From: JANYBV01 sp043763155
Lineage (GTDB): Bacteria; Pseudomonadota; Alphaproteobacteria; Rickettsiales; SXRF01
DNA: 9,205 nt
Assembly (NCBI GenBank): GCA_043763155.1
Contig: JAYULW010000074.1
Coordinates: 1-9,205 of the forward strand
Direction of reading: 5' to 3'
Shown in pieces: positions 1-6,072 of this stretch (its first letter is position 1; each line of letters starts with the position of its first letter). The notes below the pieces were generated by a model. It was not told the origin of the DNA, searched no databases, and saw only the letters and a list, made by a program, of their open reading frames with translations. The position numbers and the translations under genes were made by a program.

Positions 1-619
1 GGGGCGGCGGGGGAGGCTCGCCCTGCTCACCGGGGGGCGGTGGCGGCGGAGCATCACCGGGAGGATGATCCCCGAAATGGTGTTCGGGCATATCCTGCGA
101 GAGTTTTTCGGCAAAATGCTCGCGTTCTTCGACGGACATTTTGCTGATCTTGTCAATCACACGGCTTTGGGTTTGCTTGCGCATGGAATCCATCAGCTCA
201 TCCATCTGTGCGAAATGGGCGCGGATATCTTCCTGGCTTACGGGGCCATCCTTCAGCTTGGCGGCGAGCTCCTGACGAAGCGCGCGCATTTTCTGGAAGT
301 TCTCCTGACCTTGCGCGAAGTCGGCTTTCATTTCCTCAGGGCTGAAAAGGCCTGAAGGGCTGATGAAGGGCGGTGGCGGCGGGCCACCTGCACCGGGTTC
401 GTGGTCGTGGTCGTGGTCGCGGTCACCACCGGAAGATTTGCCGCGCGACATGGCGTCCATGCCCTTCTTTACGCCGGGCTGCAATACGGCATGCACGTTT
501 GGCGGTGGCGGCGGGGGAACCATGCTCATGCGGCCAAGCACGAACGCCAACAGGAAGATGTTGAGCGTGACAGAGCAGATGATGACCATGCGCCCTTTTT
601 TTTGTTGTTCTGTATTCAT
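1..619 (-). CDS. Membrane-anchored periplasmic metal-sensor-like protein (Metal_resist/CpxP-like), 3' end cut off
   Basis: The frame is open from an ATG at 619 to the window edge, giving 206 codons with no stop. GAGG lies 7 bases upstream of the start, and the ATG overlaps the upstream gene's stop (ATGA). Residues 11-29 form one hydrophobic segment, probably an uncleaved anchor placing the rest in the periplasm. Six prolines follow (35-40), then an Asp/His tract (66-74, DRDHDHDHE), five prolines (80-84), and a charged helical region (about 93-178) with an MSVEER stretch typical of periplasmic heavy-metal sensor/CpxP-type proteins. A His/Asp patch (EHHFGDH) and further proline runs end the visible part. 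From family and position after a sigma and anti-sigma gene, I infer that it senses metal or envelope stress and controls the anti-sigma. The family call rests on composition, helix pattern and context. The C-terminus is unseen, and eight As near codon 7 could be a slippage site. Confidence 0.72.
   Translation of the reverse strand, partial: MNTEQQKKGRMVIICSVTLNIFLLAFVLGRMSMVPPPPPPNVHAVLQPGVKKGMDAMSRGKSSGGDRDHDHDHEPGAGGPPPPPFISPSGLFSPEEMKADFAQGQENFQKMRALRQELAAKLKDGPVSQEDIRAHFAQMDELMDSMRKQTQSRVIDKISKMSVEEREHFAEKLSQDMPEHHFGDHPPGDAPPPPPPGEQGEPPPPP
401..424 (-). repeat. Hexanucleotide tandem repeat encoding Asp-His units
   Basis: On the plus strand GTGGTC occurs three times in tandem (401-418), followed by the one-base variant GCGGTC (419-424). 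Read on the coding strand this gives alternating Asp and His (with one Arg) at residues 66-73 of the putative metal sensor. A perfect short tandem repeat in frame can gain or lose Asp-His units without breaking the gene. Metal binding by the tract is inference. Confidence 0.8.
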
Positions 620-927
620 AGCATTACCTCGTGGATAGTTTTAGGGCCGAGAATCACTGTATCGAAGTTGATGGCATTTGTCTGTGACACGGAAAGCACT
701 TCGTCGGCAGTTTCGAGCGAGGCGCCGCCCATCCAGAACCCGCAGATGGCCACAGCGGCCACGGCACTTGCGTTTTTGAACCAGCTGGCGCGGGTAAGCG
801 GCACTATTTTACTTTCCTGCTTCAGGGTGCGGGCCTGCAAGATGATGCCTTCGAGCAATGCGGGGTCGGCATCTTCCACCGTGTAGCTGTCAAGACAGCG
901 ATTGAGCTTCTCTTCGTTATGATCCAT
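616..927 (-). CDS. Putative single-pass anti-sigma factor (CnrY-like layout)
   Basis: 103 residues, beginning at an ATG with GGAG 7 bases upstream. It overlaps the end of the sigma gene by 11 bases, and its stop overlaps the next start (ATGA). Residues 1-45 are hydrophilic and probably cytoplasmic, with a short helix-forming stretch (LDSYTVEDADPALLEGI, 12-28) of the kind that clasps an ECF sigma factor. Residues about 48-66 are hydrophobic, giving one membrane span, and about 37 residues follow outside. The size and one-span layout match small anti-sigma factors such as CnrY (about 95 residues). I see no zinc-binding HxxxCxxC motif, so it is not a ZAS-type anti-sigma. The assignment is mainly from position and topology. 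The expected role is to hold the neighbouring sigma factor at the inner membrane until the periplasmic partner signals. Confidence 0.66.
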   Translation of the reverse strand: MDHNEEKLNRCLDSYTVEDADPALLEGIILQARTLKQESKIVPLTRASWFKNASAVAAVAICGFWMGGASLETADEVLSVSQTNAINFDTVILGPKTIHEVML

Positions 928-1477
928 TTTTCAGCTCCAATCGTGATTCCGTCAATTCTTGTTTTAAGGTGGCGCGGGCGCGAAACAGCAACTGCTGAAA
1001 GGCGCCAAGGCCAAGACCGAGTGTTTCGGCAGCCTCCTGGTTGGCCACCTCTTCGTAATATGTCAGCACCAGCGCGGCGCGCTGGCGGGCATTTAACCGC
1101 TGCAACCCCTCTTGTACGCGCCGGGACTGCTGCTGCGCCATGATCGCATTATCGGCGGGCATGGCGGTGTCGGCAATCAGCTCCAGATCTACCTTCGCCA
1201 GGGGAATGACCTTGCGGCGGTGGTCGGAGCAGGCATTAAACAACACGCGGTAAAGCCACGTGGTGAACTTGGCGCGCGGTTGCCAGCGGGGCGCTTCGTT
1301 CCATATTTTCAGGCACACTTCCTGCGCTACGTCTTCGGCGTCCTGCCTGTTTGACAGCATGCGCTCGGCAAAGCGGACACAAAAGTTCAAATGCCTATGC
1401 ACCAGCTGGCGGTACGCGGCCATGTCCTGCTGGGCAATGCGGGCCATGAGCGCGTGGTCGTTATCTTCGGGTTCCAA
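917..1477 (-). CDS. ECF-type RNA polymerase sigma factor
   Basis: A sigma-70 family protein with only regions 2 and 4, as in ECF sigma factors. Region 2 (about residues 21-90) carries DAEDVAQEV (46-54) and the -10 recognition helix TWLYRVLFNACSDHRRK. Region 4 (about 122-175) has LNARQRAALVLTYYEE followed by a helix-turn-helix ending in LLFRARATLKQEL. I chose the TTG at 1477 because GGAAGGA stands 6 bases upstream and it gives 186 residues, a usual ECF length. The frame stays open to a GTG at 1567 (216 residues), but that codon has no ribosome site and its added residues look non-conserved. The gene overlaps the anti-sigma gene by 11 bases. It probably directs RNA polymerase to a small regulon, perhaps including its own operon, when released from the anti-sigma. 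The family is certain; the inducing signal is inferred from the neighbours. Confidence 0.9.
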   Translation of the reverse strand: MEPEDNDHALMARIAQQDMAAYRQLVHRHLNFCVRFAERMLSNRQDAEDVAQEVCLKIWNEAPRWQPRAKFTTWLYRVLFNACSDHRRKVIPLAKVDLELIADTAMPADNAIMAQQQSRRVQEGLQRLNARQRAALVLTYYEEVANQEAAETLGLGLGAFQQLLFRARATLKQELTESRLELKNGS

Positions 1478-1483
1478 AACGTG

Positions 1484-1490
1484 TCCTTCC
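1484..1490 (-). promoter_or_regulatory. Ribosome binding site deciding the TTG start of the ECF sigma gene
   Basis: GGAAGGA on the minus strand ends 6 bases before the TTG at 1477. It is the only good Shine-Dalgarno match near any candidate start: the GTG at 1567 and the first in-frame ATG (1447) have none. It therefore argues for the shorter protein. Confidence 0.6.
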
Positions 1491-1508
1491 GGCCATTTTT
1501 TTGGCGCG

Positions 1509-1536
1509 ATTATGTACGCATACCTATATAACGCAA
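1509..1536 (-). promoter_or_regulatory. Possible promoter of the sigma/anti-sigma/sensor operon
   Basis: On the minus strand TTGCGT (1536-1531) and CATAAT (1514-1509) are separated by 16 bases, a passable housekeeping promoter. Transcription would start about 25 bases before the TTG codon. Overlapping it, GTAAGC (1555-1550) and GTTATA (1532-1527) are 17 bases apart and could instead be an ECF-type, self-regulated promoter. Both are read by eye and neither is proven. This is the only real gap (1478-1588) between the sigma gene and the upstream 410-residue gene. Confidence 0.32.
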
Positions 1537-1588
1537 CGGGCGCGGGAATGCTTACGGTGTTTTTCACTTATTTTGGAAATAAAGCGGC

Positions 1589-2821
1589 TTAGCGGCTGGT
1601 TTTGGGGCCGGGCCTGAGGGGAAGCGGGCCTTGCAGCTTGCTTGTATGGTTGGCTTTGCCTGTCAGCATTTCCGAAACATGCGCAATATCCTGCGCGAGG
1701 GCTTCATCTACTGCCGCGCCGCCGGGGGTGCGCAGGGCCTTTTCCAGATGGTCTACGGCTGCTGCCATGCCCAGTGCTTTCACCTGATTCGAATCCATGG
1801 GCACGATTTTCAGGCTGCCATAGTCAATTTCGTTTTTGGGGTTATTGTTCAGGTAGCCGTCTTTCATATCTTTGCTGAGGGTAGACAAGAAATCGCCGAC
1901 CAGAAGCGGGCTTACCTGACCGGTATAGGTATAGTTGCCCTGACCGTGGGTGGCCTGAATTTTTTTCATTTCCTTGACGTCGGAATCAATCTGGTCTTGC
2001 GCTTTGTTGATGTTGGCGCGGCGTTGCTCACGCGGGGTCAGCACCACCGGCACGTCGTCGGATTTGGGGATTACATATTCTTTGAAAGGTGCGGCACCGC
2101 TTTTGTAGGGCATGTTGCCTTCGCGCTCGGCGCGGAAGGCAACCATGAGTTCGCGGTAGCTGGCATCGAGCATGGTGGAGACAGCGTGGCCGTTGGCGGT
2201 GTTTGCGTCTTCGATGTTTTCGATGACTTCCATGGCGGCGGCGGTGCGGTTCTTTTTCTCGGTGTTTACGAGGTCGGAATAATCGTGGCGGGCAAGGGTG
2301 AGGATGTCGCGGGTGGTGGCCACATTGCCTTTGACGCGGGCGGCATTGGTTTCGGCGTCTTTGCTGCGGTTGCGCTTGGTGAAGGCATCGGCGGCACCGT
2401 AATGGTCGTTGGCGTCTTCGCGGGCTTCAAAGGCAGCGCTGGCAGCGCCGCGCGCGCGGGTTTCCAGCAGGCCGGGAACGGGCACCTTAGAATAGCGCGG
2501 CATCCGGGTGTCGAGGGCAAGGGCGAAGAAACGCTCCAGCAAACCATCAACGCCTAATTCCTTGGCGAGCTTGCTGGGTTCGGCGGGCTTTGCATCTTCT
2601 TTTTCTACGCGTGGGGGCAGCGGCGTGGAGGAAGCGCGGCGGCGGGCGCGTTCTTCCGCGGGGTTGATAACTGACTGCTGAATGGTTTCTGCTACGCCGG
2701 CAAGGTTATTGAAGGTGCCGGGTGCGGGTGCGGGGGGAATCTGGCGGCGCTGGCCGAAGCGCGGCGCGGGGCCTTGGGCTAATAAAACTTCGGGTTTTTT
2801 GGAATCGGAATTATCGGCCAT
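1589..2821 (-). CDS. Hypothetical protein, 410 residues, no Cys or Trp
   Basis: The ATG at 2821 is preceded by AAGGGAG at proper spacing, so the start is well supported. I do not recognise the family. There is no signal peptide or membrane segment, so it is probably cytosolic or exported by a leaderless route. The N-terminal 90 residues are rich in Pro, Ala, Arg and Lys and look disordered. Residues about 85-240 are Ala- and charge-rich and mostly helical, followed by a helical stretch near PREQRRANINKAQDQIDSD and a more ordered segment with several glycines, aromatics and NNNPKN. The C-terminus ends in a Pro/Arg-rich tail (PLPLRPGPKTSR). It has neither cysteine nor tryptophan across 410 residues. 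It reads in the same direction as its neighbours, with its own likely promoter upstream and about 110 bases before the sigma gene. No function can be assigned. Confidence 0.85.
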   Translation of the reverse strand: MADNSDSKKPEVLLAQGPAPRFGQRRQIPPAPAPGTFNNLAGVAETIQQSVINPAEERARRRASSTPLPPRVEKEDAKPAEPSKLAKELGVDGLLERFFALALDTRMPRYSKVPVPGLLETRARGAASAAFEAREDANDHYGAADAFTKRNRSKDAETNAARVKGNVATTRDILTLARHDYSDLVNTEKKNRTAAAMEVIENIEDANTANGHAVSTMLDASYRELMVAFRAEREGNMPYKSGAAPFKEYVIPKSDDVPVVLTPREQRRANINKAQDQIDSDVKEMKKIQATHGQGNYTYTGQVSPLLVGDFLSTLSKDMKDGYLNNNPKNEIDYGSLKIVPMDSNQVKALGMAAAVDHLEKALRTPGGAAVDEALAQDIAHVSEMLTGKANHTSKLQGPLPLRPGPKTSR

Positions 2822-2896
2822 GATGCGCTCCCTTGGCTAAATATTAACAAGGGTCTAGCATTTTTAGGGGAATGCGACAAGTACATTAACTGCGTT

Positions 2897-2925
2897 ATTG
2901 TATTTCAGGCACTTACAAAGGTTAA
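2897..2925 (-). promoter_or_regulatory. Likely sigma-70 promoter of the 410-residue gene
   Basis: On the minus strand TTAACC (2925-2920) and TACAAT (2902-2897) are exactly 17 bases apart, matching the consensus hexamers at 4/6 and 5/6. The -35 box overlaps the TAA stop of the upstream gene. Transcription would begin near 2890 and leave a leader of about 70 bases before the ATG at 2821. Read by eye. Confidence 0.4.
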
Positions 2926-3359
2926 CGGTGCAGTACGCTGTCTACGATGTAATTGCTGTTATCCTGAGCTGCCAAGCCAAGGCGGCGGAAACACTCCACA
3001 AGCGCATTGTCGGCCTTGCCGCCGAAGGTGCTTTTAATTTCGGTGGTGGAGGTCAGGAAATTGATGGCCACCTTGTCGTAATAAGCGCGCGAGGTGCAAG
3101 GCGGCGAATCGCGCCAGCAGGATTCGTAATTGGTGATGCCGACCAGCGTTCCGTTGACATTCAGGCTTACGCCGCTCGTGCCGATATGGTTGTAGTTTTC
3201 TATTTTGGGCGTGGGTTCCTTGCCGGAATCCACGTAGGCCTTGTACAGGATTTTGATCTTGTCGGTGTCTTTGGAGGTGCAGTTGAGCGCGTAGGCGGGC
3301 ATGGCGGTGGTGAGGCTTGCCAGCACTGCAAAACATAAGGAAAGACGCGGATGGGACAT
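2922..3359 (-). CDS. Small secreted four-cysteine protein of unknown function
   Basis: 145 residues starting at the ATG at 3359. The same frame is open further upstream, but only this start puts a classical Sec signal peptide at the N-terminus: basic start, hydrophobic core LSLCFAVLASLTTAM, and cleavage after AYA (residue 24). The mature protein has four cysteines (27, 81, 88, 123), enough for two disulfides in the periplasm. Residues 62-78 look like beta strands (SGVSLNVNGTLVGITNY) and the C-terminal third is helical. I do not recognise the family. The start is only 5 bases after the stop of the O-antigen-ligase-like gene, so the two are probably co-transcribed and translationally coupled. 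That suggests, but does not show, a role in surface polysaccharide or glycoprotein handling. The ribosome site is weak (GAAG), consistent with coupling. Confidence 0.8.
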   Translation of the reverse strand: MSHPRLSLCFAVLASLTTAMPAYALNCTSKDTDKIKILYKAYVDSGKEPTPKIENYNHIGTSGVSLNVNGTLVGITNYESCWRDSPPCTSRAYYDKVAINFLTSTTEIKSTFGGKADNALVECFRRLGLAAQDNSNYIVDSVLHR

Positions 3360-3364
3360 GGCTT

Positions 3365-4633
3365 CTATACAGTCGTTGTTTGGCTGTATTTTACCATATT
3401 CAGCGAGGCTATAGCAATACTTATGGAATACCACAGCAGCAGGGCGGGCCAGTTGGAGAAGAAGCTCTGGGTGACCATAAGGGGGAAGAAATGCATGGCC
3501 ATAACGCCAAGGCTGAGTGCGGCCATGATGCGCCCTGCCCCGCGGTTTGCCTTGGTTGCGCGCCATGTTTCACGCGTGAGGGCGGCGACAAGCAGGAGGA
3601 AGGCCAGCAGGCCGGGTACGCCTAATTCTGCGAACCATTCCACATAGGAATTATGGGGGTGGAGGTTGCAATCGGAGACCTGGCCGCTGTCTTTGTAGGC
3701 GGGGCATAGTTCGCGGAAGCCCTTTAGGCCCGCGCCCGTTACAGGGTGGGACGAGCCGATCTGGTAGCCGACCCAGCTTAATTCGCCGTAAGAGGAGGTT
3801 TTGAAGTTTTCGATGTTGGTGGAAAGCCACGCGAGGCGCTGCTGCAGCACGGGCTGGGTGTAGAGCAGGCCCAGCGAGAGGACGATGGCGGTGGCGGCGG
3901 CAAGCAGGCTTTTAGCGCGCAAAGTGGGTTCGGCAAGTACGAGGGTTGCGATGAGGACGCCCAGCGCCAGCAGGCAGCTGAAGAATGCCGTGCGCTCGCC
4001 CGAAAGCATGACGGTGGCGACGCTTATGACCAGCAGGGCGAGTGTGCCCCAGATGGCGCGGGGGCGTTTGGCCTGCATGGCCTGATAGAGCAAAATGGCG
4101 CAGGCGGGGAAGCAGAGCTTGGCGATGAAGATGCCGACTTTGACATTATCCATGGGGCCGGTGAGGCGGTAATTGGCGTTGGGCACATGGCCGGTGAGCG
4201 ATACACCGAAATGATATTGCCACACGGTGTCAATAATGACGAGGCAGAGCATGAAGGCAATGTTCAGCGCGCAAAGGCGCAAGGATTTGGCGGGAACCAG
4301 AACCCAGAACACCAGCGACGCATAGAGCAGCCCCCAGCGCGCCCATGGGCCTGCGACTTTGAAGGATTCGCGGATGTCGGTGGCGAACAGGCTTGCGGTG
4401 AGCATCCACAGCCACGCTAAGGCGCAGGCGCGTATGACGGGGTTTTTAAGCCAGCGCCAGTTTTTGGTTTGCCAGCTATGCAGCAGGAACAGCACGGCGA
4501 GCGCGGCCCCTGCCCCGTCGCTGATGCCGCGGCTTACGATTAAAAGCCATGGCACGAGCAGGCACAATGCCAGCGCAATACGCTCCAGAAGCGGGGCGGG
4601 AAATAACTGGCAAAGGGAGTTTTTCAGGGTCAT
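3365..4633 (-). CDS. O-antigen ligase / Wzy-type polymerase family membrane protein (Wzy_C)
   Basis: 422 residues with about ten or more hydrophobic spans (for example 17-37, 40-54, 66-84, 100-114, 118-137, 166-185, 193-210, 216-234, 243-259, 339-352, 370-410) and one long periplasmic loop (about 260-338). The loop carries the hallmark HPHNSYVEWFAELG (325-338), and SGERTAF sits at 211-217, an arginine-bearing motif common in this superfamily. These enzymes move or polymerise undecaprenyl-linked glycans on the periplasmic face: WaaL joins O-antigen to lipid A, Wzy polymerises repeats, and PglL-type relatives glycosylate proteins. Sequence alone does not separate these, and there are no glycosyltransferase or flippase genes beside it to decide. 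The start ATG has only a distant AGG upstream. A divergent promoter region lies before it, and a small secreted protein gene follows after 5 bases. Confidence 0.88.
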   Translation of the reverse strand: MTLKNSLCQLFPAPLLERIALALCLLVPWLLIVSRGISDGAGAALAVLFLLHSWQTKNWRWLKNPVIRACALAWLWMLTASLFATDIRESFKVAGPWARWGLLYASLVFWVLVPAKSLRLCALNIAFMLCLVIIDTVWQYHFGVSLTGHVPNANYRLTGPMDNVKVGIFIAKLCFPACAILLYQAMQAKRPRAIWGTLALLVISVATVMLSGERTAFFSCLLALGVLIATLVLAEPTLRAKSLLAAATAIVLSLGLLYTQPVLQQRLAWLSTNIENFKTSSYGELSWVGYQIGSSHPVTGAGLKGFRELCPAYKDSGQVSDCNLHPHNSYVEWFAELGVPGLLAFLLLVAALTRETWRATKANRGAGRIMAALSLGVMAMHFFPLMVTQSFFSNWPALLLWYSISIAIASLNMVKYSQTTTV

Positions 4634-4667
4634 GTATCGTTATTACCTGATTCCCCATGGGATACAA

Positions 4668-4695
4668 TTGCTATTGTTTGCGAGTATATTATACT
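4668..4695 (+). promoter_or_regulatory. Probable promoter of the Sel1-repeat gene
   Basis: TTGCTA (4668-4673) and TATACT (4690-4695) are 16 bases apart on the plus strand, about 38 bases before the ATG at 4733. Other overlapping A/T-rich hexamers (TATATT, TATTAT) could serve as the -10 instead. Read by eye. Confidence 0.4.
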
Positions 4696-4696
4696 C
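4682..4696. promoter_or_regulatory. 15-bp perfect palindrome with -10 boxes on both strands (divergent promoter core)
   Basis: GAGTATATTATACTC is two 7-base arms around one central T. Read on the minus strand it holds a perfect TATAAT (4693-4688), well placed about 55 bases before the O-antigen-ligase start at 4633. No good -35 is visible on that side. On the plus strand it holds TATACT for the Sel1 gene. The two divergent genes may therefore compete for polymerase here, or a dimeric regulator may bind the palindrome. The palindrome is seen directly; function is inferred. Confidence 0.5.
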
Positions 4697-4732
4697 TGCT
4701 ATGGCTGGCTTAACATTTTTCAGAAATGCCTT

Positions 4733-5317
4733 ATGCGCACTACGCCTTATTTCATTGCTTTCCTTTTGGCCATTGCGTGCGCGCCCGCTTTTGCGGATAC
4801 GGGCGAAAGCCCGGCCATGATGCAGGTGCGCCAAGACGCCGACCGGGGCAATGTGGACGCGCAAAACGCGATGGCGGATGCGTATTTCCATGGGCTGGGC
4901 GAACAAAAAAACCCGTTAGAGGCGATTCGCTGGTGGCGCAAGGCGGCCGATCAGGGCAGCGGCACGGCGTATTCGCTGCTGGGCACGGTGTATTATCAGG
5001 GTATTGGTGTGCCGAAGGACAGCGCGGAAGCGGTGCGCATGTGGCAAAAGGGCGCAGAAAAATACGATCTGGACGCGCAGAGCCAGCTTGGGTTTGCGTA
5101 TTTGCTTGGCGATACGGTGCCGCGCAATTTTACGCAAGCTTACATGTGGTTTAATATCGCTGCGAGCAATGGCGATAAGAATGCGCCCAAAAACCGTGAC
5201 TCGATTGCACAGAGCATGACCGCCGATATGGTGAGCGAGGCCCAACAGCTGGGCAATGAGTGGATGCAGCAGCACCCGCGCGGGCCAACCGCGCAAGCCG
5301 CCGCCACCAAGCCTTAA
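4733..5317 (+). CDS. Exported Sel1-repeat (TPR-like) protein
   Basis: 194 residues and the only plus-strand gene here. It begins with a Sec signal peptide (hydrophobic 6-17, cleavage after AFA at residue 21). Three Sel1-like repeats follow at about 40-75, 76-111 and 112-147, each with the signature A-x-x-x-L/M-G/A-x-x-Y-x-x-G then P-x-x-A-x-x-W-x-x-x-A-A (AYFHGLG/AIRWWRKAA, VYYQGIG/AVRMWQKGA, AYLLGD/AYMWFNIAA). A closing helix (about 155-180) is usual for short bacterial SLR proteins. Such proteins are protein-binding scaffolds, often in envelope or stress pathways; the partner is not known. The ATG has no clear Shine-Dalgarno. It is divergent from the O-antigen-ligase gene and converges on hisF, with which it overlaps by four bases. 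The Sel1 assignment is firm, the cellular role is not. Confidence 0.92.
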   Translation: MRTTPYFIAFLLAIACAPAFADTGESPAMMQVRQDADRGNVDAQNAMADAYFHGLGEQKNPLEAIRWWRKAADQGSGTAYSLLGTVYYQGIGVPKDSAEAVRMWQKGAEKYDLDAQSQLGFAYLLGDTVPRNFTQAYMWFNIAASNGDKNAPKNRDSIAQSMTADMVSEAQQLGNEWMQQHPRGPTAQAAATKP

Positions 5318-6072
5318 AGCCTTACGGCAATGCCGTTTTGCTGCATGCTTTCTTTCACCTGCCTGATGGTGAAGGTGCCGAAATGAAAGACGGACGCAGC
5401 TAAAATTGCATCGGCTTTGCCTTGGCGCACGGCGTCGGTGAAATGCTGCAGTGTGCCGATGCCGCCGGAGGCGATGACGGGGATTTTCACAGCTTCGGAG
5501 ATAGCGCGGGTCAGTTCGATGTTGGTTCCCTGCTTGGTGCCGTCGCGGTCCATGGAGGTGAGCAGGATTTCGCCTGCGCCATAAGATGCCATGCGTTTGG
5601 CCCACTCTACCGCGTCAATACCTGTGGGGTTGCGGCCGCCATGGGTGAAAATTTCGAATTTTCCGGGGGCTACCTGCTTGGCGTCAATGGCAACCACAAT
5701 GCATTGGGAGCCGAATTTTTCGGATGCTTCGCCCACGAATTCGGGGCGTTTTACGGCGGCGGAGTTGATGGACACCTTATCCGCGCCTGCCAGCAACAGA
5801 TTGCGGATGTCTTGCACCTCGCGCACGCCACCGCCCACGGTGAGCGGCATGAAGCAGGCTTCGGCCACTTTGGAAATCACATCAAACAGGATGCTGCGGT
5901 TGTCGGAGGTGGCGGTGATGTCGAGGAAGGTCAACTCATCCGCGCCTTGGGCATCATAGAGTTTGGCTTGGGCGACGGGGTCGCCCGCATCTACCAGCTC
6001 GACAAAATTCACGCCTTTGACGACACGGCCATCTTTGACATCGAGGCAGGGAATGATACGGGTTTTAAGCAT
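5314..6072 (-). CDS. hisF: Imidazole glycerol phosphate synthase cyclase subunit HisF
   Basis: 252 residues, full length for HisF. It is the (beta-alpha)8-barrel partner of HisH: it uses the ammonia made by HisH to turn PRFAR into imidazole-glycerol phosphate and AICAR. The two catalytic aspartates are in place, D11 in IIPCLDVKDGRVVKG and D130 in VVAIDAK. Phosphate-binding segments LTVGGGVR (77-84) and VIASGGIGT are intact. The ATG at 6072 has AAGGAAAGG just upstream and overlaps the end of the small membrane-protein gene by 8 bases. The stop TAA shares TTAA with the TAA of the convergent Sel1 gene. It is the last his gene in the window; hisE, which often follows in alphaproteobacteria, is not here. 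Confidence 0.98.
   Translation of the reverse strand: MLKTRIIPCLDVKDGRVVKGVNFVELVDAGDPVAQAKLYDAQGADELTFLDITATSDNRSILFDVISKVAEACFMPLTVGGGVREVQDIRNLLLAGADKVSINSAAVKRPEFVGEASEKFGSQCIVVAIDAKQVAPGKFEIFTHGGRNPTGIDAVEWAKRMASYGAGEILLTSMDRDGTKQGTNIELTRAISEAVKIPVIASGGIGTLQHFTDAVRQGKADAILAASVFHFGTFTIRQVKESMQQNGIAVRL

Noticed and set aside
1572..1597. Repeated AGCGGCT near the end of the 410-residue gene as a terminator.
   Set aside because: The copies are direct, not inverted, so they cannot form a stem, and no T run follows on the minus strand.
1631..2557. A 308-codon plus-strand open frame opposite the 410-residue gene.
   Set aside because: It is rich in Gly, Val, His and Phe in an unnatural pattern, has no ribosome site, and lies wholly over a well-started gene; such frames are common opposite GC-rich genes.
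3360..3566. Upstream extension of the secreted protein gene to 3566.
   Set aside because: It would bury the signal peptide inside the protein and overlap the O-antigen-ligase gene by 200 bases.
4476..4667. Short minus-strand frame starting in the leader of the O-antigen-ligase gene (possible upstream peptide).
   Set aside because: It overlaps the ligase gene out of frame for most of its length, and its translation is an Arg/Pro-rich shadow without a ribosome site.
5324..5339. Small hairpin ACGGC-AAT-GCCGT followed by TTT, as a terminator for the Sel1 gene.
   Set aside because: The stem is only 5 bp, the T run is very short, and the site lies inside the hisF coding end, so it is too weak to annotate.
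4916..5605. A 229-codon minus-strand frame running from the start of hisF back over the Sel1 gene.
   Set aside because: It conflicts with the clear HisF and Sel1 frames, and its translation is an Arg/His-rich shadow.
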